Shown here: positions 5,858-8,590 of the stretch, piece after piece
Numbering within the stretch: the stretch's first letter is position 1
Layout of the letters: every line of letters begins with the position of its first letter
Assembly (NCBI GenBank): GCA_030622775.1
Contig: JAUXFS010000052.1
Location: 1 to 8,590 of the forward strand
Direction: 5' to 3'
Length of the DNA: 8,590 nucleotides
Source of the DNA: Rhodospirillales bacterium
Lineage (GTDB): Bacteria; Pseudomonadota; Alphaproteobacteria; Rhodospirillales; Defluviicoccaceae
The notes under the pieces: model-generated
Told to the model about the DNA's origin: nothing
The model's input: only the letters and a program-made list of their open reading frames with translations
The model's database searches: none
Made by a program: the position numbers and the translations under genes

Positions 5858-6544
5858 ATGCTGAAAACCGTTCTCGTCCCCATCAACCGCGCCGGCTGGC
5901 CGTTCATCGGCCTGTTCGCCGCCGCCTCCCTGGCGCTGACGGCGGTCGCCCTGCCTCTGGGCCTGGTCGGCGCCGTGCTCACCCTGTGGTGCGTCTATTT
6001 CTTCCGCGATCCCGATCGGACGACCCCCACCCGTCCGGGGCTGATCATCAGCCCGGCCGACGGCGTCGTCCAATCGATCGTCCCGGCGTTGCCACCGCCG
6101 GAACTGGGCATGGCGGCGAAGCCGCTGACACGTGTCGCGGTATTCATGAATGTCTTCGACGTCCACGTGAACCGGATCCCGGTGGACGGTACGGTGACGC
6201 GGCTCGCCTACACCCCCGGTCGCTTCTTCAACGCGTCCTTGGACAAGGCGAGCGAGCACAACGAACGCCAAGCCATCCTCATCGCCACCAACGACGGCCT
6301 CGAGGTCGCCGCGGTCCAGATCGCCGGGCTGGTTGCCAGACGGATCAAATGCATGCTCGTGGAAGGGCGCCACGTGCGGGCCGGTGAGCGTTTGGGGTTG
6401 ATTCGCTTCGGCAGCCGGGTCGATGTCTACCTGCCGGAAGGCGTCACACCGCTGGTCGCCGTGGGTCAACGCAGCATCGCCGGCGAAACGGTGATCGCCG
6501 ACGTCCGCGCCCAGGAACCGGCACGCGAAGCGGAGCGGCGCTAG
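5858..6544 (+). CDS. psd: Phosphatidylserine decarboxylase proenzyme
   Basis: The enzyme decarboxylates phosphatidylserine to phosphatidylethanolamine, the second step after PssA, at the inner membrane. The 228-residue length fits the short Psd subfamily. An N-terminal hydrophobic region (about 13-48) anchors it. Conserved blocks are SPADG (65-69), FMNVFDVHVNR (96-106, with the Asp-x-His expected of the active site), and FGSRVD (184-189). The Gly185-Ser186 bond is the self-cleavage site; Ser186 becomes the pyruvoyl group at the head of a 43-residue alpha chain. The ATG at 5858 gives the normal Psd N-terminus. An earlier in-frame ATG at 5771 adds 29 residues without family character. No Shine-Dalgarno precedes 5858, which may mean leaderless or weak initiation. 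Two TAG stops end the gene, and pssA starts 19 nt after the first, so the two are very probably cotranscribed. Confidence 0.96.
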   Translation: MLKTVLVPINRAGWPFIGLFAAASLALTAVALPLGLVGAVLTLWCVYFFRDPDRTTPTRPGLIISPADGVVQSIVPALPPPELGMAAKPLTRVAVFMNVFDVHVNRIPVDGTVTRLAYTPGRFFNASLDKASEHNERQAILIATNDGLEVAAVQIAGLVARRIKCMLVEGRHVRAGERLGLIRFGSRVDVYLPEGVTPLVAVGQRSIAGETVIADVRAQEPAREAERR

Positions 6545-6563
6545 TAGTCTGGGAACAAGCGTG

Positions 6564-7358
6564 ATGGAAATCCGACGGCAGCGGCTGAAGAACCTGCATA
6601 TCAACCGCATGATCCCGAACATGCTGACATTGCTCGCGTTGGCGGCGGGGCTGAGCTCGTTGCGGTTCGCCCTTCAGGACCGCTGGGAATACGCGATACT
6701 GGCGATCGTCGCCGCCGGGATCCTCGACGGCCTCGACGGCCGCATCGCCCGAATCCTCAAGGGCGCCACCAAGTTCGGCGCCGAACTGGATTCGCTTTCC
6801 GACTTCCTCTGCTTCGGGGTGGCTCCCGCCATGACCCTGTATTTGTGGGCGCTGGAGGATGCCGGCCGGTTCGGCTGGTCGCTGGTTCTGGTACTCTGCA
6901 TATGCTGCGCTCTCAGGCTGGCCCGGTTCAACACCGACGGAAGCGAGGAGAGTACACCGGCCTGGACCCGCAACTTCTTCGTCGGCGTGCCGTCGCCGGC
7001 GGGGGCGGGCATGGCCTTGTTGCCGATGATCCTGTGGTTTCAGTTCGAAGCGGACTTCCTCAGGCACCCGATCATGGTCGCGGTGTTCATGCTGGCCACG
7101 TCCGCCCTGCTGGTCAGCCGCATCCACACCTTTTCGTTCAAGAAGATCGGCATTCCCCAAAGCTGGATCCTGCCGACGATGGCGGCGATCGGCCTGTATC
7201 TCGCGTTTCTGGTGAGCGCTCCCTGGATCACGCTTTCGCTGACGATGGTCGCCTACATGGCGTCGATCCCGTTCAGCGTCCGCGCCCACCGGCGCAACGC
7301 CGAGCGTCACGACGCGGCGGTGGCCGACGTCCCCGCCGCCGGTCACTCGAGCGAGTAG
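6564..7358 (+). CDS. pssA: CDP-diacylglycerol-serine O-phosphatidyltransferase
   Basis: PssA joins serine to CDP-diacylglycerol, giving phosphatidylserine and CMP; Psd, encoded just upstream, then makes phosphatidylethanolamine. The 264-residue protein is a multi-pass membrane enzyme of the CDP-alcohol phosphatidyltransferase family. The signature DxxDGxxAR(x8)GxxxDxxxD is complete: D55, D58, G59, A62, R63, G72, D76 and D80. About seven or eight hydrophobic segments span residues 18-240, and a hydrophilic tail (240-264) follows. The start could be GTG 6561 or ATG 6564. I prefer the ATG because GGGA at 6551-6554 is then 9 nt away; the difference is one residue. It follows psd by 19 nt with no promoter between, and its stop lies 3 nt from the end of the convergent PG-binding gene. 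Confidence 0.96.
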   Translation: MEIRRQRLKNLHINRMIPNMLTLLALAAGLSSLRFALQDRWEYAILAIVAAGILDGLDGRIARILKGATKFGAELDSLSDFLCFGVAPAMTLYLWALEDAGRFGWSLVLVLCICCALRLARFNTDGSEESTPAWTRNFFVGVPSPAGAGMALLPMILWFQFEADFLRHPIMVAVFMLATSALLVSRIHTFSFKKIGIPQSWILPTMAAIGLYLAFLVSAPWITLSLTMVAYMASIPFSVRAHRRNAERHDAAVADVPAAGHSSE

Positions 7359-7361
7359 TAC

Positions 7362-7730
7362 CTACTTGCACTGCTCGGCAAAAACGTCCGGGGGTAGCTT
7401 CATCGGGTTGCGGACCACCTTCACCCCCGACGGCAGCGGTTCCCCGAACATCGCCCGCAACGTCGCTTCGTCCAACTGGGTGCTGGCCGCCAAAGTCATG
7501 TGACGCTGGAAGGTGGTGAGCGCCGCCTCGGTCGTCGGCCCCCAGAAACCGTCGGCCGGCCCCGGGTCGTAACCCCAGGCCCGGAGCTTCTGCTGGACGG
7601 CTCTTACGAGTTTTCTGCTATAGGAATACTTGTAGCAAACGACCTGCTCCTCGGCCGACGCCGGAGGAGGCGGGAACAGCGCCATCACAACGAGGCTTGC
7701 CGCTGCGGTCAGAATCAGTGCCCTCATCAT
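7362..7730 (-). CDS. Exported peptidoglycan-binding-domain protein
   Basis: This 122-residue protein has a Sec signal (residues 1-26, hydrophobic core 5-20, cleavage near ASA-EE). It is followed by one PG_binding_1-type three-helix module at about 40-96. The diagnostic features are the helix VRAVQQKLRAWGYDPG, then PADGFWGPTTEAALTTFQ, where the D-G-x-(W/F)-G-P-x-T pattern marks the family. No catalytic domain follows; the C-terminal 25 residues are a Pro/Lys-rich tail. Cys32 and Cys121 could form a periplasmic disulfide. Two adjacent ATGs (7730, 7727) are possible starts. GAGGAA lies 4 nt from the first and 7 nt from the second, and the second may be the better-spaced one. The gene is convergent with pssA with a 3-nt gap, so neither has room for its own intergenic terminator. 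Confidence 0.88.
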   Translation of the reverse strand: MMRALILTAAASLVVMALFPPPPASAEEQVVCYKYSYSRKLVRAVQQKLRAWGYDPGPADGFWGPTTEAALTTFQRHMTLAASTQLDEATLRAMFGEPLPSGVKVVRNPMKLPPDVFAEQCK

Positions 7731-7791
7731 GTCGTTCCTCGGCCGAACCCGGCACGCACCCCGTCACCGGGAACTCACCGGAACCCGCCTG

Positions 7792-7821
7792 ATTTTGCGG
7801 CGCATCGGGCACGTTTGCCAA
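7792..7821 (-). promoter_or_regulatory. Candidate promoter for the PG-binding gene
   Basis: On the minus strand, TTGGCA (7821-7816, 5 of 6 matches) and CAAAAT (7797-7792, 4 of 6 matches) are 18 bp apart. The inferred start near 7785 gives a leader of about 55 nt. Two near-direct repeats, TCACCGGGAAC and TCACCGGAAC on the plus strand (7764-7784), lie at and just after the inferred start, where a repressor could act. Confidence 0.4.
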
Positions 7822-7978
7822 GTCCATCGTTGAACGACGTCGCGCGCACTCTTCCACTCGAACCCCTCCCCTCGCCAAGCTCGCTAAAAAATACCTGGAT
7901 TCAAAACGTTATACGGCTGAGTTGTCCTCGGGGCATCTTGGTCGCGACGGTAGCGGCGTCCGCTTGGAGACCGCCTTC

Positions 7979-8030
7979 GGCTCGCCTCGGCCCCGTTGCA
8001 TACGGGCCTCGGCTCAACGAGCCCCGGGGC
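7979..8030. other. Structured GC-rich element, possible ncRNA or repeat
   Basis: Outer arms GGCTCG (7979-7984) and CGAGCC (8018-8023) enclose inner arms GGCCCCGT (7989-7996) and ACGGGCC (8002-8008). The inner arms pair with one bulged C around a TGCAT loop. The palindrome GCCCCGGGGC (8021-8030) competes with the outer stem. The octamer GCCTCGGC occurs directly repeated at 7984-7991 and 8006-8013. There is no T-tract, so it is not a simple terminator. Confidence 0.4.
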
Positions 8031-8110
8031 GATTCGGGAAAACCAACCGAAACCGTTCTCCGTCAAAATTTCGCCCCATTTGGAGACCACAAACCGAATA
8101 TGGCGATGGA

Positions 8111-8133
8111 CATCCACCCCACTAGGGGGGATG
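8111..8133. promoter_or_regulatory. Inverted repeat next to the Cache-gene promoter
   Basis: CATCC-a-CCCC (8111-8120) pairs with GGGGGGATG (8125-8133) around ACTA, with one bulged A. It ends directly before the -35-like TTGCGC. No T-run follows, so an operator is more likely than a terminator. The CCCC/GGGG arms around a short centre recall sites of LuxR/NarL-type response regulators, but that is only a resemblance. Confidence 0.4.
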
Positions 8134-8160
8134 TTGCGCTGTGCTTCGCTGAGTTAAAAT
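8134..8160 (+). promoter_or_regulatory. Candidate promoter for the Cache-domain gene
   Basis: TAAAAT (8155-8160) is a strong -10 (5 of 6). TTGCGC (8134-8139) is a -35-like box at a short 15-bp spacing, so the promoter may depend on an activator. The inferred start near 8167 leaves a leader of about 29 nt that carries the strong Shine-Dalgarno at 8181-8190. Confidence 0.4.
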
Positions 8161-8195
8161 TTTTCATGATCTGTTACGAAGGGGGAGGAAACGAT

Positions 8196-8590
8196 ATGCG
8201 GAAAATGTTCCTTGCGGTGGTATTGTTGTTCGTGTTTTCGGCTGGCATCGGTGTGGCGATGGCGGCGGGAGAGAATGGTAGCCCCACCGAAGCCAAGGCG
8301 ATGTTGGAAAGGGCGGTCGCGGCGCTCAAGGCCGACAAATCCAGCGCTTTGAATATGTTCAACGAACGCTCGGAAGGCTTCGGAGATCGCGATCTCTATG
8401 TCTACTGCGGCGGCGCCGACGGCATATTCACCGCCCACTTCAAGGAGTCGCTTCGGGGCAAGAGCCTGAGGGGCCTCAAGGACAAGTCCGGAAAGGCGTT
8501 CGGTGAGGAGATTTACGCGGTCGCCGAGCCGGGCAAGTTCACCGAGGTCGAATATCAGTGGAACCGGCCGGGCTCCGAGACTCTCGTCGA
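8196..8590 (+). CDS. N-terminal part of an exported Cache-domain protein
   Basis: The gene runs off the right edge after 131 complete codons. The ATG at 8196 is chosen because GGGGGAGGAA lies 5 nt upstream and the protein then starts with a textbook signal peptide: MRKMF, a hydrophobic core to about residue 20, cleavage near AMA-A24. An in-frame ATG at 8166 would put the Shine-Dalgarno inside the gene. The mature part has an amphipathic helix (31-58, TEAKAMLERAVAALKADK). It is followed by RDLYVYCGGADGIFTAH, a repeated LRG at 86-93 (SLRGKSLRGLKDKSGK), and FTEVEYQWNRPGS, the pattern of single Cache (sCache_2-type) sensor domains that bind small ligands in the periplasm. No transmembrane helix or signalling domain is seen so far, so it looks like a free periplasmic Cache protein; the missing C-terminus could change that. 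Confidence 0.8.
   Translation, partial: MRKMFLAVVLLFVFSAGIGVAMAAGENGSPTEAKAMLERAVAALKADKSSALNMFNERSEGFGDRDLYVYCGGADGIFTAHFKESLRGKSLRGLKDKSGKAFGEEIYAVAEPGKFTEVEYQWNRPGSETLV

Larger units (their letters stand above)
7731..8195. other. Non-coding divergent intergenic region (465 bp)
   Basis: This region lies between the minus-strand PG-binding gene and the plus-strand Cache-domain gene. The open frames here have no ribosome binding site and no domain character. It contains a promoter candidate for each flanking gene, near-direct repeats at 7764-7784, an AT-rich patch at 7885-7915, a strongly structured GC-rich stretch at 7979-8030, and an inverted repeat at 8111-8133. Confidence 0.7.

Noticed and set aside
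4756..5982. Minus-strand open frame of about 408 codons opposite the LysM gene and part of psd
   Set aside because: It spans two well-supported plus-strand genes and has the low-complexity composition of a shadow frame.
6444..7346. Minus-strand open frame of 300 codons opposite psd and pssA
   Set aside because: The plus strand carries the intact CDP-alcohol phosphatidyltransferase motif; the antisense frame has no family features.
7884..8117. Minus-strand 77-codon frame in the right intergenic region
   Set aside because: No Shine-Dalgarno, and an Arg/Pro-rich second half that coincides with the hairpin-forming DNA; it looks like translated structured non-coding sequence.

Overview
The window is GC-rich (by eye above 60% G+C) and reads as an ordinary chromosomal stretch of an alphaproteobacterium, probably a Rhodospirillales-type organism. 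The grounds are a group-RpoH sigma factor, an adjacent psd-pssA pair of the alphaproteobacterial kind, a LysM protein with the MNRP-type N-terminus, and codon use strongly biased to G/C in third positions. The taxonomic call is inference. There is no rRNA, tRNA, CRISPR array, insertion sequence or phage gene.

Layout. (1) 1-174, minus: the first 58 codons of an exported protein that runs off the left edge. (2) 175-630: a non-coding divergent region with three perfect 13-bp tandem repeats and a CRP-like palindrome placed like a class II activator site. (3) 631-813, plus: an unrecognised 60-residue protein with a strong ribosome binding site, followed by a hairpin terminator candidate. (4) 887-3322, minus: a large (811 aa) MscS-family mechanosensitive channel. 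(5) 3323-3618: a divergent intergenic region with two promoter candidates of the same form around a perfect 9-1-9 palindrome. (6) 3619-4620, plus: an RpoH-type sigma factor with a divergent RpoH box and a basic C-terminal tail. (7) 4765-5763, plus: a membrane-anchored protein with two Ig-like modules and a C-terminal LysM domain. (8) 5858-6544 and 6564-7358, plus: phosphatidylserine decarboxylase and phosphatidylserine synthase, together making phosphatidylethanolamine. (9) 7362-7730, minus: a small exported peptidoglycan-binding-domain protein, convergent with pssA. (10) 7731-8195: a non-coding region with strong secondary structure, an inverted repeat and a promoter candidate. (11) 8196-8590, plus: the start of an exported Cache-domain protein that runs off the right edge.

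The common theme is the cell envelope: membrane lipid synthesis (Psd, PssA), peptidoglycan contact (LysM and PG-binding proteins), membrane tension (MscS), and a stress sigma factor divergently placed next to the channel. I see no exotic multi-gene system such as a defence island, biosynthetic cluster or mobile element. The points most worth a second look are regulatory: the paired mscS/rpoH promoters with a central palindrome, the CRP-like site ahead of the small orphan gene, and the near-leaderless psd start whose promoter spacer holds a perfect palindrome. The atypical RpoH box is the main protein-level oddity.
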